Assembly: GCA_003022255.1 (NCBI GenBank)
Contig: PXPA01000008.1
Coordinates: forward strand, 1 to 16,189
Direction of reading: 5' to 3'
Origin: Parcubacteria group bacterium SW_6_46_9
Lineage (GTDB): Bacteria > Patescibacteriota > Minisyncoccia > Phycocordibacterales > SW-6-46-9
Length of the DNA: 16,189 nucleotides
Part shown: one piece after another, positions 1 to 6,820 of the stretch
Position numbering within the stretch: the stretch's first letter is position 1
How the letters are laid out: each line of letters starts with the position of its first letter
Translations under genes and position numbers: made by a program
Notes under the pieces: generated by a model
The model's database searches: none
What the model was told of the DNA's origin: nothing
Seen by the model: the letters and a program-made list of their open reading frames with translations, nothing else

Positions 1-1547
1 CCCTCTTTTTTACGCGGAATCTCGTCTTTGTCTGTCTTTTTGTACCCGAGGGCTATAACGCGTTTGCCCGAAGCTGAGCGGTTTTTTACGGTTTGCAGCA
101 GTTTTTCCCGCATGTTATCAGTAAGTTCTTTCGTTCCCGACTCCGTCTGCACTTTATGTGCCATCTCAAGGATTACTTCTGGCGCACCGCTTACCGTAAA
201 CTCATTGTGTACATCTGCGCCGGCATCCACGACCCGCAAGCTGACAGAATATCGGTTCTCTGAAGAAAAAGCGATAAAATCCTTACGCGTGTCTTTAAGC
301 CGATCCTTCTTGAGACCATTTGCTTGCCCGCAGGCAACCAGCGCTTTCTCAATTGGTTCGCCACGGACTGCCTGATTGCCCTCATCATCAACACCAACGA
401 ACGCTTCTGTATTAGTAACCGCTGCAGTCAATACGTGTGTTTCCCGAGCGGAGAAATTATCACTGGAGCTGGTAATTTCTGTCTCCTCACCGAGAGTGAT
501 CAGTTCATCAACCGCCATTTGTGCTTCTGTCAGCGTGCCGGTTTTGTCGGTAAGTATTGTTGTCGTTGAACCCAAAGTCTCCGCTGCTTTTAAGTTTCGC
601 ACCAGTCCGCCCCGATCCAGTATTGTCTCCATACCAAGTGCCAACACAACGGTCACCGCCGCTGGCAGACCTTCCGGCACCACGCTAACAGCTACCGCAA
701 TTGCATACACCAGCATATCCAAAAGCGGCTCGCCACGGGCCAGGCCCAAGACAAAAATAACGAAAACAGCAAGCAGGGATATAACCGCCAAAAACCTCGC
801 CAACTGCTGCATATGCCGCTGGATCGGTGTCTCCGTTTCTGTACCGGCGGCTAACTCCTGAGCTATCTTTCCCACCTCGGTATTCTCCCCGACGGCTGTC
901 ACAATCCCGTAGCCGGAACCGGACGATACTAAGGTTCCCTTCCAGGCCATATTCGTTCGGTCGGGCACTGATTTTTCCTTGGTAATCTTTTTTGGGTCTT
1001 TTGCTACGGCCATCCACTCACCGGTCAGGGCCGCTTCGTTCATTTTTAGGTTATGCTCACGAATTAGTCGGATATCCGCCGGCACGGACATACCCGACGA
1101 CAGCACAACCAAGTCGCCAACTACTACGTCTTCGGCAGGTATTACCTGCTTTGTGCCGCCACGAACTACCGTCGCTTCCGTGCTCTGGCTTTTGGACAAA
1201 GCGGCAAAGGCTTTGGACGCCCGGCCCTCCTGAATGACTCCGATCACGACATTTACGGCAAGCGCCACAAAGATAACCGCCGAATCCACCAAGTGGCCAA
1301 CCGCTATGGTAATAATACCGGCGACCAGAAGAATTAGCACCAGCGGGTTGGCAAACTGCTTGAAAAGCCGGCCCAAAAGACCCGTTTTTTGGTTTTCCGG
1401 CAGCTCATTTTTCCCGTACTTTTTTTGCCGATCCTGAATTGTGGTTGTTTCAATACCCGTATGCTCATCAGAACGTAGCTTTGATACTACTGAATCTGCA
1501 GGTTGTTTGTACCACTGGCTTTCGTGTTTGTTTATGTCTGCTGGCAT
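1..1547 (-). CDS. P-type cation-transporting ATPase, P2-like (N-terminal part; 3' end outside window)
   Basis: This is the N-terminal 515 codons of an ATP-driven cation pump of the inner membrane; the family is usually about 900 residues, and the rest lies beyond base 1. The ATG at 1547 gives an N-terminus typical of P2 ATPases (a Trp-Tyr pair, then KYGKNELPE near residues 45-53), followed by the M1/M2 hydrophobic pair. Seen in order: actuator motif TGE at 175-177, PEGLP of M4 at 291-295, the phosphorylation motif DKTGTLT with Asp334, and the nucleotide-binding region SGAPE at 453-457. Two positions are unusual: TGES is TGEW here, and the family's KGAPE lysine is serine. The PEGLP motif resembles Ca2+/Na+-type pumps, but the ion cannot be assigned because M5-M8 are missing. 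It starts 53 nt after the DUF389 gene on the same strand, so cotranscription is plausible. Confidence 0.93.
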   Translation of the reverse strand, partial: MPADINKHESQWYKQPADSVVSKLRSDEHTGIETTTIQDRQKKYGKNELPENQKTGLLGRLFKQFANPLVLILLVAGIITIAVGHLVDSAVIFVALAVNVVIGVIQEGRASKAFAALSKSQSTEATVVRGGTKQVIPAEDVVVGDLVVLSSGMSVPADIRLIREHNLKMNEAALTGEWMAVAKDPKKITKEKSVPDRTNMAWKGTLVSSGSGYGIVTAVGENTEVGKIAQELAAGTETETPIQRHMQQLARFLAVISLLAVFVIFVLGLARGEPLLDMLVYAIAVAVSVVPEGLPAAVTVVLALGMETILDRGGLVRNLKAAETLGSTTTILTDKTGTLTEAQMAVDELITLGEETEITSSSDNFSARETHVLTAAVTNTEAFVGVDDEGNQAVRGEPIEKALVACGQANGLKKDRLKDTRKDFIAFSSENRYSVSLRVVDAGADVHNEFTVSGAPEVILEMAHKVQTESGTKELTDNMREKLLQTVKNRSASGKRVIALGYKKTDKDEIPRKKE

Positions 1548-1600
1548 ACGTTGCCGGTATTAGGTGGTTACGTTGCCGCCAAAACGTGGGGTGGAATCCA

Positions 1601-2359
1601 TCACGATTTGCTGGCACGGTTGTCTTCTGGCGTGTGGTCGGACGCTGATTGGGTAATATCGCCAGTGTCGGTGGGCTTTTTGGTTATGTCCTCTTCCTGC
1701 TTGCGGATCTTTTGGTCTTCCCACACCCGCACCCGCTGAAAACCAAACAAGGAAAACACAACCACACTGGCTAACACAACCCCAAGCAGATTAACAATAA
1801 ACAACATCGCTGAGCCGATAAAAAGTTCCCGGGACCACAACGCAAGCGCAACGCCAACGGCGGCAACGGGAGGCACCAACGATACGGTTATTGCCACACC
1901 CGGAAACGATAAAGCGGTCTTTTGGGTCACCCAAGAGAAGCTGGCGACAACCCCGGCGGCCAAGGAAGCAAGGAAAAACAAGGCTAAATTGGGATCAATC
2001 AACAGCTCAAGCTGCTCGGTGATTGGCTGGCTGTGAATATCAACCAGAAACGCGGTGACAAACGCAATCGCTACAGCAATTAACCCCGACTGGCCGATAA
2101 TCCGTAATGCCCGAGCGATTGCATGCGTGCTTGAGGTCACCACACCCAACCCAAGTGCTAAAATCGGATACAGCATTGGCGCTACCAGCATCGCCCCGAC
2201 GATGACAATCGGGTTATCAATTGCCAGCCCGAGTGTGGTTATAAACACTGACGCACATAAAAATACGTAAAAATCCAGATCAGCTCGGGATTCCTCAACC
2301 AGTTTTTCGGTTGCCCGTTTTTGTTTGAAGATGTCCGTTCCCAGTACTGATTTTTCCAT
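1601..2359 (-). CDS. DUF389 family membrane protein
   Basis: A 252-residue integral membrane protein of the DUF389 family, whose function is unknown. The N-terminus is a short charged helix (residues 1-28). About six hydrophobic segments follow between residues 30 and 205. The first carries the family-like stretch IVIVGAMLVAPMLYPILALG, and a later one has PGVAITVSLVPPVAAVG. The C-terminal ~45 residues are polar and rich in Asp, Thr and Ser, probably a disordered cytoplasmic tail. The start at 2359 fits the family N-terminus and lies exactly 6 nt after a TACAAT -10 box. No ribosome binding site is visible. The P-type ATPase gene follows 53 nt downstream, suggesting a common transcript. Confidence 0.9.
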   Translation of the reverse strand: MEKSVLGTDIFKQKRATEKLVEESRADLDFYVFLCASVFITTLGLAIDNPIVIVGAMLVAPMLYPILALGLGVVTSSTHAIARALRIIGQSGLIAVAIAFVTAFLVDIHSQPITEQLELLIDPNLALFFLASLAAGVVASFSWVTQKTALSFPGVAITVSLVPPVAAVGVALALWSRELFIGSAMLFIVNLLGVVLASVVVFSLFGFQRVRVWEDQKIRKQEEDITKKPTDTGDITQSASDHTPEDNRASKS

Positions 2360-2365
2360 GTACCT

Positions 2366-2371
2366 ATTGTA
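2366..2371 (-). promoter_or_regulatory. Extended -10 box (TGC-TACAAT) for the DUF389 gene, leaderless layout
   Basis: On the minus strand TACAAT is preceded by TGC and followed by 6 nt and then the DUF389 ATG (2359). A transcript starting about 7 nt after the box would begin at the start codon. This box overlaps the probable -35 region of the divergent yqeY-like promoter, so the two promoters should compete. Confidence 0.6.
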
Positions 2372-2396
2372 GCAAACACCGGTTGCATGCTATAAT
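2367..2396 (+). promoter_or_regulatory. Promoter of the GatB/YqeY-domain gene (TTGTAG / TGC-TATAAT), leaderless layout
   Basis: A consensus TATAAT at 2391-2396 is preceded by an extended -10 TGC, with a weak -35 (TTGTAG, 2367-2372) 18 bp upstream. Exactly 6 nt separate the -10 from the ATG at 2403. The transcript should therefore start at or within a base or so of the start codon, leaving no room for a ribosome binding site. Confidence 0.7.
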
Positions 2397-2402
2397 CACT
2401 GC

Positions 2403-2858
2403 ATGTTACACGAAGACATACAAACTGATCTCAAAGCAGCGCTGGAGGCTGGTGATGATACGCGCCTTTCTGTACTGCGGGATATCAAGTCAGCAATTAC
2501 CAACGAATTGGTCTCCGAAGGTATTGACACCGACGAAACGCTTCCGGATGAAGATGTGCAGGCAGTTATCGCCCGCCTGGCCAAACAACGCAAAGAATCA
2601 ATTGCGGAGTTTCAGGCCGGCGGTCGTGATGATTTGGTCAAAAAGGAGCAAAAAGAATTAGAGATTTTAGAAAATTACCTGCCCGAGCCGATGAGTGAGA
2701 GCGAACTAGAAAAGCTCGTTGAAAGTGTCATTGCCGATGTCGGCGCCGAGGATATGAGTGACATGGGCCACGTTATGGGCAAAGCGATGGAGGAAGTTGG
2801 CCCGGCAACCGATGGTAATACGGTCAAGAATATCGTGCAGGAAAAACTTTCCCAGTAA
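2403..2858 (+). CDS. GatB/YqeY domain-containing protein
   Basis: A 151-residue cytoplasmic protein that matches the YqeY family over its whole length. It opens with the family-like helix LHEDIQTDLKAALEAGD, has RLSVLRDIKSAI near residues 21-32, and a central K-Q-R-K-E-S segment around 82-87. It then has the LENYLPEPMSESELEKLV stretch around residues 107-124 and ends with a small helical domain like the tRNA-binding tail of GatB. YqeY proteins are related to the C-terminal part of the amidotransferase subunit GatB and are suspected to act in tRNA or amino-acyl-tRNA metabolism; the exact role is not established. The gene is monocistronic here: its own promoter lies 6 nt upstream and a strong terminator 20 nt downstream. 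Confidence 0.93.
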   Translation: MLHEDIQTDLKAALEAGDDTRLSVLRDIKSAITNELVSEGIDTDETLPDEDVQAVIARLAKQRKESIAEFQAGGRDDLVKKEQKELEILENYLPEPMSESELEKLVESVIADVGAEDMSDMGHVMGKAMEEVGPATDGNTVKNIVQEKLSQ

Positions 2859-2877
2859 CACATATAACTTAAATTAC

Positions 2878-2905
2878 AAATACCAGCCGCCTGGCTGGTA
2901 TTTTT
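2878..2905 (+). terminator. Rho-independent terminator after the GatB/YqeY gene
   Basis: A perfect 11-bp stem (AAATACCAGCC, 2878-2888, pairing with 2893-2903) with a GCCT loop ends in a run of T at 2901-2905. The stem also closes the minus-strand transcription unit, because the stop codon of the 51-aa peptide gene (2904-2906) sits in the T run. It probably serves both strands. Confidence 0.85.
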
Positions 2906-3059
2906 ATTGGCTGGTGGTTGTTGATGTTGTCGGCACAGCAGTCTGCCTTTCGTTTGAGCTGATCATCTGCACGCCGGCGACAATAAGTAGGGTAGCAATG
3001 ATGATAAGAAAGAAGCCAGAGACAAACTTGAAAAACTGACGGGTAAAAAGTTGATTCAT
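2904..3059 (-). CDS. Small single-pass membrane protein, 51 aa
   Basis: The reading frame from ATG 3059 to TAA 2904 encodes 51 residues. It has a basic N-terminus (MNQLFTRQFFKF), one strongly hydrophobic segment (about residues 13-31, VSGFFLIIIATLLIVAGVQ) and a short polar, Thr/Ser-rich tail. I do not recognise a family. Support for a real gene: a TACAAT box with an extended TG lies exactly 6 nt before the ATG, as for neighbouring genes. The frame runs exactly into a terminator, and the peptide has the organisation of a one-helix membrane protein. It lies 22 nt after the 540-aa surface-protein gene on the same strand and could also be cotranscribed with it. A role at the envelope is only a guess. 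Confidence 0.65.
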   Translation of the reverse strand: MNQLFTRQFFKFVSGFFLIIIATLLIVAGVQMISSNERQTAVPTTSTTTSQ

Positions 3060-3065
3060 AGTTCT

Positions 3066-3071
3066 ATTGTA
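3066..3071 (-). promoter_or_regulatory. Extended -10 box (TGA-TACAAT) for the 51-aa membrane peptide, leaderless layout
   Basis: TACAAT on the minus strand is preceded by TGA and followed by 6 nt (AGAACT) and the ATG at 3059. The layout is identical to that of the DUF389 gene. A clear -35 is not seen. Confidence 0.5.
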
Positions 3072-3081
3072 TCAGCAACTT

Positions 3082-4704
3082 TCACTGCAAACGAAGCACG
3101 TGCCACGGCCCGGGCGTGCCAGTTTTATTTTCGGCATCATTTTCTGCCTGAATACTGCCGGGTGTAACCACGGCTCGCAAAGCTGTTCCTTGATTGTAGT
3201 TACCAGCTGTTTGGCTAAACCGTAGTACAAGCCGGGTTGTTTCACTACTGTAGTCATCAATAGTGAAATTATCCGGGCGAAAAGTAAGGTTGTATGACCG
3301 GTAATTACCCGACTGACTGACTGGTGTGATACTTTCAACTGCGTACGTACTGTCTCCAATGACAAGCACGCCTTGATCAACCACATCCTGAAATTGCGGG
3401 GTTTCGGCTTGTCCCTTGATATCAACACGCACAGTCACCCGATCTAGTGTTTCTGGTATCTCATCCGCATCCAACACAAACGCAAAAACACTAAACGGGT
3501 CTGAGATAGTGTTAGCCTGAACCGGAATGGCCGAACTCTCTGGATTCCAATACGACTGCTCAACCGCTATTTGCCCGTTTCTATCAGTGTCCCGGCTGTA
3601 GTCAACATCGAACGTTCTTGCTTGGGTACGGTCACCAATTGACTGCCGAATACCTTTCGCGTCTACCACGTGCACGCCATCATCGCCAACAAACATACTC
3701 CAGGACATGCTGCCGGGATAAACAGTATCTTTTGTCGTAATCCACACCGACAGATCTGCTCGATTGTTCTGCTTGACAATTTGGTTGAGACCATCAAGAC
3801 GAAGGGTGAAGGCCTTACTGCCAGCACGCGGTTCTCCGTAATTTAAGCCGCCATCAATCCAGTTGTACTTTTTGTCGGCGTCAATGCTGGCCACTTTCTC
3901 TCTGTTGTTGTAGATGGTAACTGAGTCAAATACCGCCCACGGCCTATTATTACCCTCACCAGTTGGCACGAAGCTGAGATTAACACGGTCGACAAGCACA
4001 TCACCACCGGCAACGTCAAACGCAATATCAGCAACGTTTTGCGTTTCGCCCGCACGAATACGCCCCCACCCGTTCAGCTCAAAATCTGTTAAAACGGCCT
4101 CACCACCAAACAGCCGATCACGTTTATCAATATAACCAGAAAGCTCTTCGTCGCTGAGATTATCTTCTAAATCCCTGTAGTCTTCAATCGACGTTCGGTT
4201 ACCTTCGGTCGAACAAAGCTCCCGAGCCTGCTGGCGTTCCTGGCCACCCCACACGCCCGGCTTTCCGGACACGGAACCAAGATACTTTTCCTGAAATTGC
4301 GTTACCGCCTGCGTGGTGTTTTGGTTATACACACTAATTTCGTTTCCGGGTGATCCTGGACCGGTTTCGGCAACCTGTGTGTCCACATCGGCATTTAAAA
4401 ACCGTTGTAAATCCGCAACAGCTTGGCTACGATCGCCACGGCTCAAATTCTGATTTAGTATCATTTGTGTACACCGACTATCCGCAATAATATCTTCTGT
4501 GCTTTGGTTGTCATGCTTGTCGGACGTAAGACCGAAAGAAAAAACCTCTGCCAAACTGCTCGTGTCACTAGTATCCTCCTGGGCGGCAGTTCGCCCGGTT
4601 GATATAATCAGAGCTACCACTACAGAAATAACAACAAACACCACACCAATTATGATGGCAACGGTTTTTGCGTACTGTTTGTTTGCGTCTGGATTGACAT
4701 CCAT
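3082..4704 (-). CDS. Membrane-anchored surface protein with N-terminal peptidoglycan-binding-like domain
   Basis: A 540-residue exported protein. Residues 1-12 are polar, and 13-36 form one hydrophobic segment (signal anchor) ending near ISTGRTAAQ. A peptidoglycan_binding_1-like module follows at about 78-165: LSRGDRSQAVADLQRFL, then TGPGSPGNE, then TTQAVTQFQEKY. It is bounded by cysteines at about residues 78 and 165. The rest (about 190-540) is beta-rich, with GGEAVLTDFELNG and VDRVNLSF motifs that recur in the gene at 5993-8096, so the two are paralogues. Such proteins are common and often abundant at the cell surface of Patescibacteria, but whether this one is a structural layer protein, an adhesin or a cell-wall-bound factor cannot be told. 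The ATG at 4704 fits the signal anchor. A weak GACAAT lies 6 nt before the ATG, and a better TATACT further upstream (4751-4756). Confidence 0.85.
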   Translation of the reverse strand: MDVNPDANKQYAKTVAIIIGVVFVVISVVVALIISTGRTAAQEDTSDTSSLAEVFSFGLTSDKHDNQSTEDIIADSRCTQMILNQNLSRGDRSQAVADLQRFLNADVDTQVAETGPGSPGNEISVYNQNTTQAVTQFQEKYLGSVSGKPGVWGGQERQQARELCSTEGNRTSIEDYRDLEDNLSDEELSGYIDKRDRLFGGEAVLTDFELNGWGRIRAGETQNVADIAFDVAGGDVLVDRVNLSFVPTGEGNNRPWAVFDSVTIYNNREKVASIDADKKYNWIDGGLNYGEPRAGSKAFTLRLDGLNQIVKQNNRADLSVWITTKDTVYPGSMSWSMFVGDDGVHVVDAKGIRQSIGDRTQARTFDVDYSRDTDRNGQIAVEQSYWNPESSAIPVQANTISDPFSVFAFVLDADEIPETLDRVTVRVDIKGQAETPQFQDVVDQGVLVIGDSTYAVESITPVSQSGNYRSYNLTFRPDNFTIDDYSSETTRLVLRFSQTAGNYNQGTALRAVVTPGSIQAENDAENKTGTPGPWHVLRLQ

Positions 4705-4750
4705 AAATAAATTGTCGGCAATTTGTTGGTGGCTTATCTACTTTGTGTTT

Positions 4751-4756
4751 AGTATA
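4751..4756 (-). promoter_or_regulatory. Possible -10 box (TATACT) of the 540-aa surface-protein gene
   Basis: TATACT on the minus strand would give a leader of about 40 nt before the ATG at 4704. No convincing -35 is seen. A competing weak GACAAT at 4711-4716 has the 6-nt leaderless spacing found at neighbouring genes. Confidence 0.35.
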
Positions 4757-4820
4757 ATTATGGCATAAATTACTTAAAAAGTAAACCTTTATTCGAAGCC
4801 TTGCGACTCATCCTCCACCG

Positions 4821-4846
4821 AGGTGTGCAACACTTAGTGTTGCACA
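4821..4846. repeat. Palindromic hairpin at the left (3') side of the transposase gene
   Basis: Arms TGTGCAACAC (4824-4833) and GTGTTGCACA (4837-4846) pair perfectly around the loop TTA. The preceding AGG is shared with the other copy, but its partner CCT is replaced by GTA here, so the stem is 10 bp. GTAG follows directly at 4847-4850. The transposase stop codon is 11 bp away. Confidence 0.85.
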
Positions 4847-4856
4847 GTAGATAATT

Positions 4857-5489
4857 CTAGATGCTGGCAGGATCTTTAGCCGGTGAATTATCAACAAAAT
4901 CACAGTAATCATCTTTGCTGTCAAATCCTTTGAGGATGATGCTAGTAGTAAGCAGCCCTCCCCAGCGGTTTTCGTCTACATAGTCCTGATAACTCGACCA
5001 GTAGTAATTAGCGTATGTTGACCTCATCTCTTTCGGGTTTTTGTGAACATATGCGGACAAATGCCGCAGCTGGCGATCACTGGATATGTGCTTTGCTTTA
5101 TATGGGCCTTGAAAAACATGACCAGTTTTGTCTCGCTTGGTATTAAAATACCGCCCGTAGGCATTCTGAATGCGGTGCAAATACTTCGGCACTCCATCTT
5201 TAGCTAAATTATTAACTGTTAGGTGAAAGTGATTGGGCATAATGCAAAAATTTATCAACTCCACAAATCGGTTCTTGATCACTTTATCAGCGTCAATTTT
5301 AAAGTCATTTCCGTCCTCGAAGTAATTAACGCGGCGCTTTATATTACGAAAGCGTTTTGGCGACTGAAACATCAGCATAAGAAACAGCATACGAATATAA
5401 TCTCGTTCTGTGTAAAAGAGTGTTTGTTTTTGATTTCCCCGATTATAAATGTGGTATACCTCATCCGGGGCAATATTGACTGATCGCAT
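4857..5489 (-). CDS. Y1 (HUH) transposase, IS200-like / REP-associated tyrosine transposase family
   Basis: A 210-residue single-strand DNA transposase. It begins with a family-like VYHIYNRGNQKQTLF segment (residues 11-25). The HUH motif is MPNHFHLTV with His87 and His89. The nucleophilic tyrosine lies in NAYGRYFN (Tyr111 or Tyr114; the family alignment would decide). The segment GHVFQGPYKAKHI, typical of the group, follows, and a YVHKNP motif is near 145-150. Length and motifs are complete, so the protein may be active. The flanking perfect palindromes are the likely substrates. A TATAAT box (5498-5503) lies 8 nt before the ATG, so the message would have practically no leader. RAYT-type proteins act on REP palindromes, and classical IS200 TnpA is shorter (about 150 residues), so the length slightly favours the RAYT side. 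Confidence 0.92.
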   Translation of the reverse strand: MRSVNIAPDEVYHIYNRGNQKQTLFYTERDYIRMLFLMLMFQSPKRFRNIKRRVNYFEDGNDFKIDADKVIKNRFVELINFCIMPNHFHLTVNNLAKDGVPKYLHRIQNAYGRYFNTKRDKTGHVFQGPYKAKHISSDRQLRHLSAYVHKNPKEMRSTYANYYWSSYQDYVDENRWGGLLTTSIILKGFDSKDDYCDFVDNSPAKDPASI

Positions 5490-5497
5490 ACGCCGCT

Positions 5498-5503
5498 ATT
5501 ATA
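5498..5503 (-). promoter_or_regulatory. -10 box (TATAAT) of the transposase gene, near-leaderless
   Basis: A consensus TATAAT on the minus strand, 8 nt before the ATG at 5489, lies inside the element just next to the right palindrome. The gene thus carries its own promoter and has no ribosome binding site. Confidence 0.6.
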
Positions 5504-5516
5504 AACAACAATCCAG

Positions 5517-5545
5517 AGGTGTGCAACACTTAGTGTTGCACACCT
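5517..5545. repeat. Palindromic hairpin at the right (5') side of the transposase gene
   Basis: A perfect 13-bp stem (AGGTGTGCAACAC at 5517-5529 with its complement at 5533-5545) has the loop TTA. The first 26 bases are identical to 4821-4846, in the same orientation. Confidence 0.87.
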
Positions 5546-5669
5546 AGATAGCATGGTGTGAGCTAGTGTGAGCTGCGGAAGCTTACACCTTTCGAGTTAG
5601 CATTCTCGGTGAAGCTTGAGCCGCTTGCCTAATTAACGTTCGCCTAATTAACAGGATATACAAAGCAAA

Positions 5670-5698
5670 GTACCCGCCGAACAAAGCGGGTGCTTTTT
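5670..5698 (+). terminator. Rho-independent terminator-like hairpin (plus strand)
   Basis: GTACCCGC (5670-5677) pairs with GCGGGTGC (5686-5693), with one G-T pair, followed by five T (5694-5698). No plus-strand gene lies upstream, so its client is unclear. Confidence 0.6.
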
Positions 5699-5770
5699 AC
5701 CTACAGACTTATTAGTCAACCCATTTTAGTGGTGCCGGCTTGAGTCGTTGGCGTTTGTGGTCATTCTGCA

Positions 5771-5802
5771 TTACAAAAGCCCGTCGGATGGCGGGCCTGT
5801 AA
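5771..5802 (-). terminator. Hairpin, possible minus-strand terminator
   Basis: The inner stem GCCCGTC (5779-5785)/GGCGGGC (5790-5796) has one wobble. The outer stem is TTACA (5771-5775)/TGTAA (5798-5802). Read on the minus strand, the inner stem is followed by TTTTG. It lies about 190 nt beyond the end of the acidic surface-protein gene and could be a back-up terminator. Confidence 0.4.
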
Positions 5803-5918
5803 AAAATCTATTACATTACCCAACTTCTGCAAATAATTGCCGTGCTGGGAGCGTAGCGACCGAATACTCCTGGAGTGGCCTGAGCCGTTCGTTTAGATCA
5901 ATGGGGGTGTACAAAGCA

Positions 5919-5943
5919 AAACACCCGCCAGAGGCGGGTGTTT
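5919..5943 (-). terminator. Terminator of the acidic surface-protein gene
   Basis: A perfect 11-bp stem (AAACACCCGCC, 5919-5929, with 5933-5943) has a 3-nt loop. On the minus strand it ends in TTTTGCTTTG. It lies 50 nt after the stop codon at 5993. On the plus strand it also ends in TTTGCTT, so it may work both ways. Confidence 0.7.
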
Positions 5944-5992
5944 GCTTGCCACGTGTGTGGCGAGTTCAGTCGTGTCAGCTAATCAAGTGTTG

Positions 5993-6820
5993 TTAGTTCG
6001 AAGCAGATCCGCTAATGGATACTGAGTCCGTTCGGTAATCAGAACTTGGTGTTAGCGTGTAGCTCTCCTCGTAGTTAGCGTCATCACCGTTAGCGGAGAA
6101 GTTGATCGTCTCAAGCGTTGCCGAATACGATCCGGAACTTGATGGATCCTGCGTAATTGTCACTTCAAACGTCTCAGTGTTACCTTCTCGTAGTACTACA
6201 TCAGAACTAGCTGCACTATCCGCATCTGACTGAACGTCAGCAGACGTTGTTCCGTTGTTATCGCTCAAGCTGTAGTCGAAGGAGATACTGCTGTCATCAG
6301 TAGTTGATGCAGATTCACCAAGGTACACGTCTTCTTCGAACGCAGTAAGATCCACATCAATTTCAAACGTACCAACTCCGTCTTGTGAGCTTGCTGACGT
6401 ATCTGCTTCATCTTCAGCGTAAATACCGGAAACAAGCAGTTCATGCTGGTCGCCAGTTGCTGAACCGTCGCTTTCTAGATTATCTGCACCTTCGCCACTG
6501 ATTGCCATGTCATCAATTGAACCTTGTACGGTTACACCCTCTTGGTAGTTTCCGTCTTGCTGGTTAAGCTCAAGGAACAAGAAGGCTGTAACCTCTTCGT
6601 CTTCCTCAACAGTGAATTCCTCATCAACATCAAACGTTAGTGTCGATGTGCTGCTGTCGTCGTTGTACGACTCATTGTCAGCATCAAACTGCTCACCGTC
6701 AATCTCCAGGTATTCGTCGTTTACGACGTCTCTCAGCTGTGTCAATTGCGATGTCACCCTCCTCTGCTTCAACATCGAATGCAAAGACACCGTACTCGTC
6801 AGATGTGTCATCTTCATCAA
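5993..6820 (-). CDS. C-terminal part of the disrupted acidic surface protein (frame 2)
   Basis: This open frame continues the surface protein that begins at 8096, after a +1 shift. Real protein sequence starts near 6733. There the frame reads RDVVNDEYLEIDGEQF, which aligns with QDVVDQGVLVIGDSTY of the intact paralogue at 3082-4704. The first ~29 residues of the open frame, from 6820, are the wrong frame of the upstream half. It runs for about 245 further residues, rich in Asp, Glu, Ser and Thr and almost free of basic residues, with beta-strand-like patterns (TSTLTFDVDEEFTVEE, GTFEIDVDLTAFEE). No independent start signal is seen, so separate translation is doubtful. It could be expressed only by frameshifting, or the split could be an assembly error. 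Confidence 0.7.
   Translation of the reverse strand: MMKMTHLTSTVSLHSMLKQRRVTSQLTQLRDVVNDEYLEIDGEQFDADNESYNDDSSTSTLTFDVDEEFTVEEDEEVTAFLFLELNQQDGNYQEGVTVQGSIDDMAISGEGADNLESDGSATGDQHELLVSGIYAEDEADTSASSQDGVGTFEIDVDLTAFEEDVYLGESASTTDDSSISFDYSLSDNNGTTSADVQSDADSAASSDVVLREGNTETFEVTITQDPSSSGSYSATLETINFSANGDDANYEESYTLTPSSDYRTDSVSISGSASN

Larger units (their letters stand above)
4820..5545. mobile_element. IS200-like / RAYT element bracketed by palindromes
   Basis: A single HUH transposase gene is bracketed by two same-orientation copies of a 27-bp sequence (4820-4846 and 5516-5542) that is itself a hairpin. The total of about 0.73 kb is the size of an IS200-type element. Both copies are followed within 1-3 bp by TAGATA. 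IS200/IS605 ends and REP sequences are both single-strand hairpins recognised by Y1 transposases. The sequence alone does not separate an active insertion sequence from a domesticated REP-associated transposase. No target duplication is expected for this family. Confidence 0.7.
5546..5992. other. Non-coding stretch with three hairpins and short repeats
   Basis: I find no convincing gene in these 447 bases. They contain two copies of GCCTAATTAAC (5627-5637, 5642-5652), 15 bp apart. They also contain three related motifs of the form YTGAGYCGYT (near 5615, 5739 and 5880), each followed after some tens of bases by a GC-rich hairpin. Two of the hairpins are directly preceded by the same ACAAAGCAAA (5660-5669 and 5911-5920). 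The stretch may be a decayed or tandemly duplicated terminator region downstream of the acidic surface-protein gene. Confidence 0.5.

Noticed and set aside
4847..4850. GTAG next to the left palindrome as the guide tetranucleotide known from E. coli REP sequences
   Set aside because: It lies on the 3' rather than the 5' side of the hairpin on this strand and is not present at the right palindrome, so four bases are too little to claim.
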